Below, piece after piece: positions 42,352 through 51,999 of a stretch of 64,000 nucleotides of DNA. The position numbers were made by a program, and so were the translations under genes. A model generated the notes under the pieces. The model was not told the origin of the DNA. It did no database searches and saw only the letters and a list, made by a program, of their open reading frames with translations. The stretch's first letter is position 1, and each line of letters opens with the position of its first letter. Origin of the DNA: CAYSQW01 sp964433135 (GTDB lineage: Bacteria > Acidobacteriota > Aminicenantia > Aminicenantales > Aminicenantaceae); the NCBI GenBank assembly GCA_964433135.1, contig CAYSQW010000009.1, positions 1 through 64,000 on the forward strand. The letters are read 5' to 3'.

Positions 42352-43533
42352 TTATTTCTCCCTTAATGCTTCGAGACCGGGCAGGGTTTCGTTGGCGATG
42401 AATTCCAGCGATGCCCCTCCTCCGGTGGAAATGTGCGAGATCCCTTTCTCGATCCCGGCCTTATAGACGGCGGCCACGGAGTCTCCCCCACCGATTATGG
42501 AGAGTGCTTGGGAGCGGGCGACGGCCTGTGCGATTTCGGTGGTTCCGTGTGCGAACTTATCGATCTCGAAAACCCCCATGGGACCGTTCCAGAAGATGGT
42601 TTTTGCTTTAGCGATGATCTCGCTGAAGCGGCTGACGGTCCGGGGACCGATATCCAGTGCCATCAGGTCTTCCGGGATGGGGAGGCCGTCTATGAATTGC
42701 TCCGCCGCGGAGGCGTCGAGAGAGGCGGCCGCGATATGATCGCGGGGAAGCTCGAAAGCGACCTTGTTCCGCTCGGCTTCCTCGAGCAGCGAAAGCGCCA
42801 GCGTAAGCTGTTCCGGTTCCACGCGCGACCGGCCCACGCCCAGTCCCTGGGCGGCGAAAAACGTATAGGCCATCGCTCCGCCGATGAGAATCGAATCCGC
42901 TTTGGGGATCAGGTTGGTGATAACCGGGATCTTATCGGAAACCTTCGCGCCTCCCAGGATGGCGCAGTATGGCTTTTTAGGGGAGTGGACGGCTTGGTTG
43001 AGATATTTAAGCTCTTTTTCGATCAAATATCCGGTGCCGGCCCGGGGAACGAATCCGGTTACGGCGACCACGGAAGCATGGGCGCGGTGACAGACGCCGA
43101 AGGCGTCGTTGATGTACACATCGATTCCGGCGGCCAGCCGGCGGGCGAATTCCACGTCATTGGATTTCTCTTCGGCGTAATAGCGCAGATTTTCCAGTAT
43201 CAGCACCTGTCCGGCGGCCAGGTGGTCTTTAAGCTCATCGACGGCGGGTCCGACGACATCGGGAGCCATGATGACTTTTTGAGGGATCAGCTCGGCCAGG
43301 CGGTTTGCGACGGGTTTGAGGCTGAGCTTCGGATCGAACCGGCCCTTCGGCCTTCCCAGATGGGATGCGATGATCACGCGAGCTTTCCTCTCGAGCAGGA
43401 GCTTCAGAGTGGGAAGCGCGGCTTTGATCCGGGAGTCGTCGCGGATGGCTCCGTTCTCATCAAAAGGCACGTTGAAGTCCACCCTGAGGAAGACGGACTT
43501 CCCCCTGACGTTTATGTCTTCTAGGACGGGCAT
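42352..43533 (-). CDS. pgk: phosphoglycerate kinase
   Basis: 393 residues. Hallmarks are FLRVDFNVPFDENG, ASHLGRPKG, VYINDAFGVCHRAHAS, ILGGAKVSDKI, FWNGPMGVFE and the C-terminal GGGDSVAAV, STGGGASLEF. It makes ATP from 1,3-bisphosphoglycerate. The gap-pgk gap is 7 bp. The opposite strand is open for 360 codons, an effect of codon composition. Confidence 0.97.
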   Translation of the reverse strand: MPVLEDINVRGKSVFLRVDFNVPFDENGAIRDDSRIKAALPTLKLLLERKARVIIASHLGRPKGRFDPKLSLKPVANRLAELIPQKVIMAPDVVGPAVDELKDHLAAGQVLILENLRYYAEEKSNDVEFARRLAAGIDVYINDAFGVCHRAHASVVAVTGFVPRAGTGYLIEKELKYLNQAVHSPKKPYCAILGGAKVSDKIPVITNLIPKADSILIGGAMAYTFFAAQGLGVGRSRVEPEQLTLALSLLEEAERNKVAFELPRDHIAAASLDASAAEQFIDGLPIPEDLMALDIGPRTVSRFSEIIAKAKTIFWNGPMGVFEIDKFAHGTTEIAQAVARSQALSIIGGGDSVAAVYKAGIEKGISHISTGGGASLEFIANETLPGLEALREK

Positions 43534-43540
43534 GAGGGCC

Positions 43541-44539
43541 TCAGCGACCGATGTATTTGATCAGATCGAGCAGGCGGCAGGAATAGCCCCATTCGTTGTC
43601 GTACCAGGCAAGGATCTTGACCAGGTTGCCATCTGTGACGCGGGTGAACTGAGAGTCCACGATCGATGAATGAGGATTGGACATAAAGTCGACTGAAACC
43701 AGCGGTTCTTCACAGTAGAAGAGGATGTTCTTGAGGGGGCCTTCGGCGGCGGTTTTCAAGGTTGCGTTGACTTCCTCGGCGGTGGCGTCTTTTTTCAGAA
43801 CGGCGACCAGGTCGACGAGCGATACGTTGGGCGTGGGAACCCGGATGGCGATGCCGTCGATTTTTCCCTGAAGCTCCGGCATCACGAGTCCCACGGCTTT
43901 GGCGGCGCCCGTCGTCGTGGGGATCTGTGAAACGGCCGCGGCGCGGGCTCTTCTCAAGTCCTTGTGCGGCGTATCGAGTATTCTTTGATCTCCGGTGTAG
44001 GCGTGAATGGTCGTCATGAATGCTTTTTCGATTCCGAAAACGTCGTGAACGACCTTGGTCGGCGGGGCCAGACAGTTGGTTGTGCAGGAGGCATTGGAGA
44101 TGATGTGGTGTTTTTCCGGAATGTAGGCGTCTTCATTGACGCCGAGCACGACGGTGAAGTCGGGCTCCACGGCGGGAGCCGATATGATGACTTTTTCAGC
44201 GCCGGCTTGGATGTGTTTGGCGGCGTCCTGGCGTTTGCGGAAAAGTCCCGTGGATTCGATGACGAAACGGACATCCAGCGCTTTCCAGGGAAGGTCGGCG
44301 GGATCGCGTTGGCTGAGAACCTTGATCTCTTTGCCGTTGACGATGATGCTTTCTTCCGTGTGTGAGATCTCCGCATCCAATTTTCCCAGAACGGAGTCGT
44401 ATTTAAGAAGATGAGCCAGAGTTTTTGCGTCCGTGATGTCATTGACGGCGACGATATCGAAGTCGGGGTCTTTGATCGAAGCGCGAAAAACGTTTCTGCC
44501 GATGCGTCCGAAACCGTTAATTCCAATCTTAAAGCTCAT
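43541..44539 (-). CDS. gap: glyceraldehyde-3-phosphate dehydrogenase
   Basis: 332 residues. The NAD motif is INGFGRIGRNVFR, with Asp in VAVNDITD favouring NAD; the active-site Cys is in SNASCTTNCLAP, the His in TTIHAYTGDQ. An AGGAGG site precedes the ATG. It is the first gene of the glycolytic minus-strand operon, with tsaE 137 bp further upstream on the same strand. Confidence 0.97.
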   Translation of the reverse strand: MSFKIGINGFGRIGRNVFRASIKDPDFDIVAVNDITDAKTLAHLLKYDSVLGKLDAEISHTEESIIVNGKEIKVLSQRDPADLPWKALDVRFVIESTGLFRKRQDAAKHIQAGAEKVIISAPAVEPDFTVVLGVNEDAYIPEKHHIISNASCTTNCLAPPTKVVHDVFGIEKAFMTTIHAYTGDQRILDTPHKDLRRARAAAVSQIPTTTGAAKAVGLVMPELQGKIDGIAIRVPTPNVSLVDLVAVLKKDATAEEVNATLKTAAEGPLKNILFYCEEPLVSVDFMSNPHSSIVDSQFTRVTDGNLVKILAWYDNEWGYSCRLLDLIKYIGR

Positions 44540-44675
44540 GAATGACCTCCTGTTCTTTTGCTATATAATGGCGTTCTCCTTTAGTAACATAAAAAGGGTA
44601 TGGATACAACCGTCTAAGGGAATGTTTTTTAGGCTGTTGCGCGAGATGTGAAAAAAACGATTTTCGAGGCGATTC

Positions 44676-45122
44676 TCAGGTGCGGACTGTGATGAGCCTG
44701 GACTCGTCCCGCCGGATCTCCAGTGTTACCTGGATCGCTTGCTCAAATGGGCCCAGTTTCTCCGCCCATTCCACCACCATGACCCCCTGACCCAGATATT
44801 CCTCCCAGCCCAACTCGTCAACCTCCGCTCCGTCGGCAAGCCGGTAGAGGTCCCAGTGAAAAATGCGGCATCTCGCCTGATAGATGTTCAGAAGCGTGTA
44901 GGAGGGGCTGTTGACCTGGTGGATATCTTTAAACCCCAGTCCCGCGGCGATTCCTTTGGTAAAGACGGTCTTACCGGCGCCGAGCTCACCCTTGAGCAGG
45001 ACGATTTCGTTTCCCTTGAAACCGGAAGCCATGGAGTTTGCGAACTTCAGTGTTTCCGCTTCCGATTGGGAAATGAAGCGTGAGGTTTTCTTTTTTTCGG
45101 GTGGGTGTTCTTTTGGTCTCAT
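44676..45122 (-). CDS. tsaE: tRNA threonylcarbamoyladenosine biosynthesis ATPase TsaE
   Basis: 148 residues. Walker A is GELGAGKTVFTKGIA, followed by VNSPSYTLLNIYQ, FHWDLYRLADGAEVDELGWEEYL and VVEWAEKLG, the conserved TsaE string. With TsaB and TsaD it supports t6A37 synthesis on tRNAs reading ANN codons. The ATG at 45122 has an AAAAGGA site; the in-frame TTG at 45149 is less likely. Its partners are not in this window. Confidence 0.93.
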   Translation of the reverse strand: MRPKEHPPEKKKTSRFISQSEAETLKFANSMASGFKGNEIVLLKGELGAGKTVFTKGIAAGLGFKDIHQVNSPSYTLLNIYQARCRIFHWDLYRLADGAEVDELGWEEYLGQGVMVVEWAEKLGPFEQAIQVTLEIRRDESRLITVRT

Positions 45123-45179
45123 GTCCTTTTCCAACGCATTGTACCACAAATCGACATAGGGGACATAAGGAAGAATCGG

Positions 45180-45210
45180 TTGGAAATCCGGTGCGCCCCG
45201 CAGGTATAAT
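45180..45210 (+). promoter_or_regulatory. candidate promoter of the membrane protein gene
   Basis: TTGGAA (45180-45185), a long 19 bp spacer and a consensus TATAAT (45205-45210), about 116 bp before the ATG at 45327. Confidence 0.38.
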
Positions 45211-45326
45211 GATTATGATTGAGCATAAAACGTCGTTAAATAATATGATCATTTCGGATCGGTGTGGATACGAATGGAAAGCCTTGTCGGGAATGGAAGG
45301 ATGATTGAAAACAGGGAGGCGGATTA

Positions 45327-46010
45327 ATGGGATATTCACCGGTTTTAGCGATCGCAACCGGAATCTTCGAGTTTATCGCGGCTGTCGTGACGCTTTTCAG
45401 TCCGGGACGCAAAAGAATCCTCTGGCCCATCGCCCTGCTGTTTTTGATTCTGGCGGGATACCAGTTTTCCGAAGTGGCGGTCTGCGCCCATCCCGGCAAC
45501 CTGCTTTTTTCACGCTTGGCCTTTTTTGACATCACATGGCTGCCGGCGATCGGATTGTGGCTGGTTTTTGTGATGAGCGATCCTAAACACCGTTGGGTGA
45601 AGGTGCTGCCCCTAGGCTATTTTGCCGCCGGCATGGGATTCTCCATCTGGATTGCCCTGGACCCCGGCTGTGTGACAAGATCGGTATGTCAGGTCGTTAT
45701 CGCACACTACAGCAGTCTTGAACCCTTCAATCTCGTCTATGGCGCTTTTTATCAATTCGGATTGGCCATGATTATCTTCTGGGCCGCGGCCGCGATGGCC
45801 GGCGCCGATGTTCCCGTGACGCGGAAGCATCTGGCAAACCTTCAAACCGGAGTGCTCGGTTTCGTTCTTCCGTCTTTCATTCTGCGTACGGTCCTCAACG
45901 AACCAAAAGGGGTCATGCCTTCGGTTATGTGTCATTTCGCCTTGATATTAGCCTTGTCGCTTTGCGCCCTCGTTATCCGTGAACGTCGGGTGAAAAAGAG
46001 CTTGGAATAA
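45327..46010 (+). CDS. seven-helix membrane protein of unknown function
   Basis: 227 residues, mostly hydrophobic, with seven probable helices (LAIATGIFEFIAAVVTLF, WPIALLFLILAGYQFSEVAV, ITWLPAIGLWLVFVM, LPLGYFAAGMGFSIWIAL, AFYQFGLAMIIFWAAAA, LQTGVLGFVLPSFIL, CHFALILALSLCALVI). Four Cys lie near helix ends (VCAHPG, DPGCVTRSVCQV). The layout resembles 7TM sensor modules that precede kinases or cyclases, but here it stands alone. I cannot assign a family or function. The ATG has a GGAGG site. Confidence 0.68.
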   Translation: MGYSPVLAIATGIFEFIAAVVTLFSPGRKRILWPIALLFLILAGYQFSEVAVCAHPGNLLFSRLAFFDITWLPAIGLWLVFVMSDPKHRWVKVLPLGYFAAGMGFSIWIALDPGCVTRSVCQVVIAHYSSLEPFNLVYGAFYQFGLAMIIFWAAAAMAGADVPVTRKHLANLQTGVLGFVLPSFILRTVLNEPKGVMPSVMCHFALILALSLCALVIRERRVKKSLE

Positions 46011-46135
46011 ATCCTATCCTCGAGAATCTCTGAAGTGAAAAGTTGTCATAGCGGAAATCGAAGATGTAAACTTGGATTCGCATGGGAATATATTGAGCCG
46101 GGCCGTCTCTATATCTTATCCGGCGGAGAGATCGT

Positions 46136-46765
46136 TTACAGCTTTTCCGGCCCGACCGCCAGTTCGGCTGCGGCGCCGGCGATATCGGGCGCGGAAATCA
46201 ACGCCGATATGACGGCGACGCCGTCGGCTCCCGCCCGGCGCACGGCGGCGGCGTTGTCCGTTGAAATGCCTCCGATCGCCAACAAGGGCAGCCGGACCTG
46301 TTTTCGAATACGACGCAAACCCTCAAGTCCCAGGATCGGCCGCAGCCGTGATTTCGAGGATGTTGGAAAAAGAGGACCGACGCCGAGGTAGTCCGCACCC
46401 CCGTTTTCCGCATCCCGGGCCTCCTCGATCGTGTTGACGGATATACCGATGATCCCGGATGGGCCGAGGATCCGGCGTGCGTCCGTCAGCAAGAGATCCT
46501 GTTGGCCGAGGTGTACGCCGTCTGCGCCGCAGGCGAGAGCCACGTCGATGCGGTCATTGATGATAAGCGGTATCCTCCTTGGTTTGAGAATCCGAATGAC
46601 ATCACGCGCCAGGTCGCAGAAAGCGCGTGTGCTCTGTCGTTTCGAACGAAGCTGCACCACGGTGACTCCTCCCGAAACAGCGGCTTCAATGAGGGATGGC
46701 AGGTTTCCGCCGGCCGCCGAATCGACATCGGCGATCATACAGAGCGTCCAGGCTTGAGGCTTCAT
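46136..46765 (-). CDS. thiE: thiamine phosphate synthase
   Basis: 209 residues. The barrel motifs are VTVVQLRSKRQST, PLIINDRIDVALACGADGVHLGQQDL and DYLGVGPLFPTSSKSR, with the C-terminal LLAIGGIST phosphate site. It joins HMP-PP and THZ-P to thiamine phosphate. TATAAT lies seven bases before the ATG with TTGGAC 18 bp further up and no ribosome-binding site, so the mRNA seems leaderless; a TPP riboswitch cannot fit. It is isolated from other thiamine genes. Confidence 0.92.
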   Translation of the reverse strand: MKPQAWTLCMIADVDSAAGGNLPSLIEAAVSGGVTVVQLRSKRQSTRAFCDLARDVIRILKPRRIPLIINDRIDVALACGADGVHLGQQDLLLTDARRILGPSGIIGISVNTIEEARDAENGGADYLGVGPLFPTSSKSRLRPILGLEGLRRIRKQVRLPLLAIGGISTDNAAAVRRAGADGVAVISALISAPDIAGAAAELAVGPEKL

Positions 46766-46772
46766 GAGAAAA

Positions 46773-46802
46773 ATTATACTTCACTACGGCGCCGACGTCC
46801 AA
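46773..46802 (-). promoter_or_regulatory. promoter of thiE, leaderless
   Basis: Minus-strand TTGGAC (46797-46802), 18 bp spacer, consensus TATAAT (46773-46778); seven bases separate it from the ATG at 46765. Confidence 0.5.
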
Positions 46803-46902
46803 TCACCGATGCCCCGAGGCATGAATCCATCGTTCCTTTCTTATTTACGAAAAATGTGGGGGATCTGTGCCTGCTATGAGGGTGCTTTTTCCCGTTTTAA
46901 GA

Positions 46903-46931
46903 TTGAATAAAGGTTCCGCTTTCGGTATAAA
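46903..46931 (+). promoter_or_regulatory. promoter of the mscS-apt-permease operon
   Basis: TTGAAT (46903-46908), 17 bp spacer, TATAAA (46926-46931); leader of about 28 nt to the ATG at 46966 with a GAGGAGA site. Confidence 0.62.
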
Positions 46932-46965
46932 GGGGATACGGAAAGTTTGCTGAGGAGAATTTGTA

Positions 46966-48015
46966 ATGGCGGCTTTAAGAAATATTCTGGAATTTATTCT
47001 CGACAATATTTACCTGAGGTTTTTGCTTATTATCGTCGGCTCGGTCGTTATGGGTTGGCTGGTGAAACAGATCCTTATCCATGTGATCAGACCGATCGCG
47101 AAAAAAACCAAAACCAAGGTTGACGATCTGGTCGTACGCCGCCTGTCTTCGATTGTTTTTTATGTGATCGTGGCTGTCGGTGTCGAATGGGGATTGAAGA
47201 CATTCGAGACCAAAACATCGGCGCTCAACAGTGTCGTCGATAGTTTGCTGATTTTGATCATCTCCTGGTTTATTCTGAGAATTGTCAGCGATTTGTCGCG
47301 GCATTGGCTGATTGAGTGGGCGGCGAAAACCGATTCCAGCGCGGATGACCGTTTGATCCCGTTGATCGAGAAGATCGTCAAAGCGGTTGTCATTATTTTA
47401 GCCGTTATCTTTCTTTTCGATGCCTGGAATGTCGATATAAGCCCCCTGTTGGCGACGGCGGGGATAGCCGGTATCGCCATCAGTTTCGCCGTCAAGGATT
47501 CTCTCAGCAATATCCTGGGGGGACTCCAATTGGTTCTCGACCGCACGTTCAAAGTAGGAGATAAGATAGAGTTGGAGTCTGGAGAAATGGGTGTGGTTCT
47601 GGATATCGGACTGCGAAGCACTAAACTGCGCACGTACGATAACGAAATCATTTTCATCCCCAACGGCAGTCTTGCCAACGCGAAGATAAAAAACTTCACG
47701 GTGCCCGATCTTTCCATTCGGGTGAACGTTGATTTCGGTGTCGAATACGGATCCGATCCGGAGGTTGTCCGCGAGACGGTGCTCACCGCATTGAAAGGAA
47801 TCGACGGCATTCTTCTTGAACCGGCGCCGGCAGTGCAGTTCATTAAGATGTCGGATTTCTCTCTGGATTTCATCTCCCGAGTCTGGGTCAAAACCTATGG
47901 AGAAGCGTATTCCATGAAGCTTTCGGTAACGGAGGCCATTTATAATGCATTGAATCAGGCTGGTATCGGGATTCCCTTCCCGACCCGAACGGTTTACAAC
48001 AAGCAGGATGACTGA
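46966..48015 (+). CDS. small-conductance mechanosensitive channel (MscS family)
   Basis: 349 residues. Three to four N-terminal helices lead to the pore helix region (ISPLLATAGIAGIAISFAVKDSLSNILGG) and the MscS beta domain (FKVGDKIELESGEMGVVLDIGLRSTKLRT, IIFIPNG), followed by the alpha/beta C-terminal cage. It opens under membrane tension to release solutes. The stop overlaps the following frame (TGATG), coupling it to apt; the pairing with purine salvage looks organisational rather than functional. Confidence 0.9.
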   Translation: MAALRNILEFILDNIYLRFLLIIVGSVVMGWLVKQILIHVIRPIAKKTKTKVDDLVVRRLSSIVFYVIVAVGVEWGLKTFETKTSALNSVVDSLLILIISWFILRIVSDLSRHWLIEWAAKTDSSADDRLIPLIEKIVKAVVIILAVIFLFDAWNVDISPLLATAGIAGIAISFAVKDSLSNILGGLQLVLDRTFKVGDKIELESGEMGVVLDIGLRSTKLRTYDNEIIFIPNGSLANAKIKNFTVPDLSIRVNVDFGVEYGSDPEVVRETVLTALKGIDGILLEPAPAVQFIKMSDFSLDFISRVWVKTYGEAYSMKLSVTEAIYNALNQAGIGIPFPTRTVYNKQDD

Positions 48016-48041
48016 TGACCGAAACGGAAAAGGAGTCCAAC

Positions 48042-48578
48042 ATGATCGATCGAGTAAAAAACCTCATTTGCGAAGTAAAGGATTTTCCCAAGCCGGGAAT
48101 CGGATTCAAGGATATCACTCCTGTGCTCGAAGATGCGGAAGCCTTCAGATTCGTGACCGAGCAGATCTCCGCCTGGTCCGAGAAACAAGGTGCGGAGATT
48201 GTTGCCGGCATCGAATCGCGCGGATTTCTTTTCGGAGCTCCGGCCGCGGTGCGGCTGGGGCTGGGATTGACCTTGATCCGGAAAAAAGGCAAACTGCCGC
48301 GCAGCACCTTATGCGTGAAAGCTCCCAACGAATATGCGGTGGAATATTTTGAAATGCATCGGGATTCCATTCGTCCGGGACAAAAAGTTTGCATCATCGA
48401 TGATTTGATCGCAACCGGGTCCTCTTCGATCAGCGCCATAGAATTAGTCCGAAAGTTGGGCGGAGAGGTTGTCGGATTCGCGGCGCTGGTGGAACTGGGA
48501 TTTTTAAACGGAGTGGATGCTATCCGCAAAGTTTATCCGGACGTAGAGATGTTTTCGCTCATACGGTACGAAAAATAG
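48042..48578 (+). CDS. apt: adenine phosphoribosyltransferase
   Basis: 178 residues. Motifs: PKPGIGFKDITPVL, AGIESRGFLFGAPAA, LIRKKGKLP flexible-loop region and the PRPP loop CIIDDLIATGSSS. It makes AMP from adenine and PRPP. The ATG at 48042 follows an AAAGGAG site at ideal spacing; the ATG at 48015 overlapping the mscS stop would add nine residues. A purine permease gene follows after 9 bp, so uptake and salvage are co-expressed. Confidence 0.95.
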   Translation: MIDRVKNLICEVKDFPKPGIGFKDITPVLEDAEAFRFVTEQISAWSEKQGAEIVAGIESRGFLFGAPAAVRLGLGLTLIRKKGKLPRSTLCVKAPNEYAVEYFEMHRDSIRPGQKVCIIDDLIATGSSSISAIELVRKLGGEVVGFAALVELGFLNGVDAIRKVYPDVEMFSLIRYEK

Positions 48579-48587
48579 GGGAGACGC

Positions 48588-49913
48588 GTGAAGGATCGGC
48601 TTAACCGTATCTTCAAGCTTGAAAAAAACCAAACGACCGTTCGAACGGAGTTGTTGGGCGGAACGACCACCTTTATGACCATGTCCTACATCATTTTTGT
48701 CCAGCCCGCCATCCTGGCGGCTGCCGGGATGGATAAAGGAGCGGTGATGTTCGCTACTTGCGTCTCCTCCGCCTTGGCGACACTGCTTATGGGATTGATC
48801 GCCCGCTATCCCATCGCCCTTGCCCCGGCGATGGGGCACAACGTATTCTTTGCGGTCACGGTCTGTGGCGTCATGGGGTATTCATGGCCGGTCGCCCTGG
48901 GAGCGGTATTCATCTCCGGGTCGATTTTCATCATCCTGGCCTGCCTCGGTTTATGGGGCAAACTTGTGGCTGCGGTCCCGGATTCGATCAAACATGCGAT
49001 TTCCGTAGGGATCGGAATGTTGATTGCGCTCATCGGTCTCCAATACGGAGGGATCGTCGTGGATAATCCGGGAACCCTGGTCGGGATGGGCGAGCTGACC
49101 AGCAAGCCAGTGCTGCTGGTGCTGGGCGGAGTCGCTCTGACGGCGGTTCTGGTCGTTTTGAAGGTGCGTGGAGCGATCCTGCTGGGAATCCTGGCCACGG
49201 CGCTGGCGGGACTTCCCCTGGGTGTCGTGCGGTACCATGGATTGGTGGCGGCGCCCCCCAGCGTAGCGCCGACGTTTTTAAAACTGGATATTTCGGGCGC
49301 ATTGAATTCCGGCCTCTTTTCAGTCATATTCGTCTTTTTCTTTCTCGATCTCTTCGACACCATGGGAACCTTGATCGGAGTCAGCGATCAGGCCGGATTT
49401 CTAAGAAACGGCAGGCTGCCGAGATCTAACCGTGCCATGCTCGCCGACGCCTTGGGCACGGTCGGAGGGGCGCTTTTGGGTACCTCGACGGTGACCAGTT
49501 ATGTGGAAAGCGCCGCCGGAGTGGAGCATGGTGCTCGAACCGGGTTGGCGAATATCTCCACTTCTTTTTTGTTTCTCATCGCACTGTTTTTCAGCCCGTT
49601 GGCGGAGATGATCGGCGGGGAATATGCGGTCGGAGATCTAATCCTGCGGCCGGTGGTGGCGCCCCCGCTTATCCTGGTCGGATTCCTGATGATGAGAGGG
49701 GTGGCCCGCATCGACTGGAAAGATGGAACGGAAGGGATACCGGCTTTTCTGACGATCGTGATGATGCCGCTTTCCGCCAGCATCACCGAAGGCATCGCTT
49801 TCGGCTTCATCTCTTACGCTTTATTGAAGTCCGTTTCCGGAAAAGGGAAGAGCGTACATTGGTTGATCTATCTGTTCTCTTTTTTGTTTATCCTGCGTGC
49901 TCTCGTACAGTGA
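48588..49913 (+). CDS. NCS2-type purine permease (AzgA/PbuG-like)
   Basis: 441 residues with 12-14 hydrophobic segments. The AzgA branch of NCS2 shows in EKNQTTVRTELLGGTTTFMTMSYIIFVQPA, PALAPAMGHN-like AMGHNVFFAV, FLDLFDTMGTLIGV and TSTVTSYVESAAGVEHGARTG. It imports adenine, guanine or hypoxanthine by proton symport. The start is GTG with a GGGGAG site. It lies in one operon with apt. Confidence 0.92.
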   Translation: MKDRLNRIFKLEKNQTTVRTELLGGTTTFMTMSYIIFVQPAILAAAGMDKGAVMFATCVSSALATLLMGLIARYPIALAPAMGHNVFFAVTVCGVMGYSWPVALGAVFISGSIFIILACLGLWGKLVAAVPDSIKHAISVGIGMLIALIGLQYGGIVVDNPGTLVGMGELTSKPVLLVLGGVALTAVLVVLKVRGAILLGILATALAGLPLGVVRYHGLVAAPPSVAPTFLKLDISGALNSGLFSVIFVFFFLDLFDTMGTLIGVSDQAGFLRNGRLPRSNRAMLADALGTVGGALLGTSTVTSYVESAAGVEHGARTGLANISTSFLFLIALFFSPLAEMIGGEYAVGDLILRPVVAPPLILVGFLMMRGVARIDWKDGTEGIPAFLTIVMMPLSASITEGIAFGFISYALLKSVSGKGKSVHWLIYLFSFLFILRALVQ

Positions 49914-50033
49914 TCCCGACGGCCGGATCATGTTAAATATATGTCTCCGGATTTGAACAGGGGCCGGTGTCGTTCCGCCCGGAGAGACCGAAAATAAAAA
50001 TTCCGGAAAAAATACCGGGAAAGGAAGGCGGTC

Positions 50034-51782
50034 ATGGCCAGAATAAAAAGGCTTTTCTTATGGCTATTGATATGGGTGGCGGTTCTCGGGCATTCGACGG
50101 GATTCAAGGTTCCGCTCGATCCGGATGCATCGGGAAAGCGCTGGGTGCGGAAAACCCTGAAACGCATGACATTGGAAGAGAAAGTGGGCCAGATGGTCTG
50201 CTGCCGATTTTCCGGGCATTTCTTAAACGGAGCCAGTGATCAACGGGCCCGGCTGCGGGACCTGATCCTCAAACAAAAGGTAGGGGGATTCATTCTCTTC
50301 GGAGGCGACATCTATGCCACGGCGCATTTGACGAACAGTTTGCAGCGGTCCGCATCCGTTCCGCTTCTGATCGCTTCCGATCTTGAGCGCGGACTGGGCA
50401 ATCAGATCGAAGGCGCAACCCTGTTCCCGCCGCTGATGTCTTTGGGGGCAACCAGATCTGAAGATGCGGCGTATCGCATGGGCATGATAACCGCTCTGGA
50501 AGCAAGGGCGGTGGGGATCCATATGACCTATGCACCGGTCGTGGATGTCAATATCAATCCCGATAATCCCATTATCAACGTTCGATCCCTGGGAGAAAAC
50601 CCGTGGGAGGTCAGCCGGTTGGCGAATGCGTTTATAAAGGGATGTCAGGAGAACGGACTGATTGCGACAGCCAAACATTTTCCGGGTCACGGAGACACCG
50701 CCCAGGATTCGCACAGCGTTCTCCCGACCGTGTCCGGAGATCGTGAACACCTAGAACAGGTCGAACTCTTTCCTTTCAGGGCCGTGATCTCAGCCGGCGT
50801 ACGAGCCGTCATGACCGCTCATCTCCATCTTCCCGCGTTGGATCCCACCCCGAAAATGCCCGCTACGCTTTCACGTCCGGTCATGACCGACCTGCTTCGA
50901 AAAGATTTAGGGTTTCAGGGCCTGATTGTGACCGATGCCATGGACATGGGAGGGATCACCACGCTTTACACCGCTTCCGAAGCGGCGTTGATGGCGGTGA
51001 AAGCGGGCGTGGACATCATCCTGATATCCCCTGAACCGGAAGAGGTGGTTCGGACGCTGGCGGAGGCCGTACGATCGGGAGCGGTTTCGCAAAGCAGGAT
51101 CGATGATTCGGTGCGCCGCATCCTGGAAGTCAAAGCCGGATTGGGGCTGCACAAGAACCGGGAGGTGGATATCGGTGCCCTGCCCAGAAGCATCGCGAAT
51201 TCCGGATACCTGCAGTCGGCTCGGCAGCTTTTCGAGCGTTCGCTCACGCTGGTTAAAAATGATGACGGAATACTGCCCCTCGCCGTAAAAGACGGCAAGG
51301 TCGCGCTCTTTGCATTAAGCAGTGATCCCGGAGATTTTTATGCGGGCCGGGCTTTTGTCCGCGAATTTTCGAAACGCTGTGCTCCGAGCATGGCATTTTA
51401 CGCCGATGCTTACACCGGTCAGGAATTCATGCGGCAAGCCCGCAAGAAAGCATCTCAATCGGATGAGATCGTGATTGCTTTGTTTTCACGTCTTCGGTCC
51501 TGGAAAGGAAGCATCGGATTAGAACCGCGACAGCTGAAATTGGTGAAAGATCTGGCCGCTTCCGAAAAACCCGTGGTGGTGGTTTCTTTCGGCAGCCCTT
51601 ACTTTGTGAGGGATTTTCCGGAGGTCGAAGCTTATCTTTGCTCCTATCGTTTTGCCCGGGATTCTCAGGCCGCCGCTGTGCGCGCTCTTTTTGGGGAAAT
51701 CGGAGTTTCCGGGAAACTTCCTGTCAGCATCTCGGAGCATTATCCCCGTGGGCATGGTCTGGAACTGAAACCGGTTCGTTGA
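50034..51782 (+). CDS. exported GH3 beta-N-acetylhexosaminidase (NagZ-like)
   Basis: 582 residues. A signal or anchor (LFLWLLIWVAVLGHS) precedes the GH3 barrel: EEKVGQMVCCRFSG, ASDLERGLGNQIEGAT, the NagZ loop KHFPGHGDTAQDSH with the His/Asp acid-base dyad, and the nucleophile Asp in IVTDAMDMGG. A C-terminal alpha/beta sandwich extends it beyond the 340-residue cytoplasmic NagZ. It would remove terminal GlcNAc from muropeptides or chitin-type oligosaccharides outside the cytoplasm, fitting the cell-wall-peptide peptidases elsewhere in the window. The ATG has a GGAAGG site. Confidence 0.88.
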   Translation: MARIKRLFLWLLIWVAVLGHSTGFKVPLDPDASGKRWVRKTLKRMTLEEKVGQMVCCRFSGHFLNGASDQRARLRDLILKQKVGGFILFGGDIYATAHLTNSLQRSASVPLLIASDLERGLGNQIEGATLFPPLMSLGATRSEDAAYRMGMITALEARAVGIHMTYAPVVDVNINPDNPIINVRSLGENPWEVSRLANAFIKGCQENGLIATAKHFPGHGDTAQDSHSVLPTVSGDREHLEQVELFPFRAVISAGVRAVMTAHLHLPALDPTPKMPATLSRPVMTDLLRKDLGFQGLIVTDAMDMGGITTLYTASEAALMAVKAGVDIILISPEPEEVVRTLAEAVRSGAVSQSRIDDSVRRILEVKAGLGLHKNREVDIGALPRSIANSGYLQSARQLFERSLTLVKNDDGILPLAVKDGKVALFALSSDPGDFYAGRAFVREFSKRCAPSMAFYADAYTGQEFMRQARKKASQSDEIVIALFSRLRSWKGSIGLEPRQLKLVKDLAASEKPVVVVSFGSPYFVRDFPEVEAYLCSYRFARDSQAAAVRALFGEIGVSGKLPVSISEHYPRGHGLELKPVR

Positions 51783-51999
51783 GGATCAGGTTACGAATGC
51801 GGAATATGCGGCAGATCAATTGCCGTTAACGAGGCCGTAGGGGGTATTTCTAAAATGACGCAGGAGACTTTTCTCCGGTGAAAACGGAACGATCAGCCGC
51901 TTTGTGAAGTTTAGGGAGTGAGAAAACCAATGTGCTTTCGATGTCGTTTATGTATAATAAAGGAAAGCATTTAGAAAAGCGGATCATGAGAGGCGCGAC

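Noticed and set aside
42433..43524. A 363-codon frame opposite pgk
   Set aside because: Antisense shadow of an unmistakable phosphoglycerate kinase.
46766..46902. TPP riboswitch before thiE
   Set aside because: No CUGAGA-type core, and the -10 box lies seven bases before the ATG, leaving no leader.
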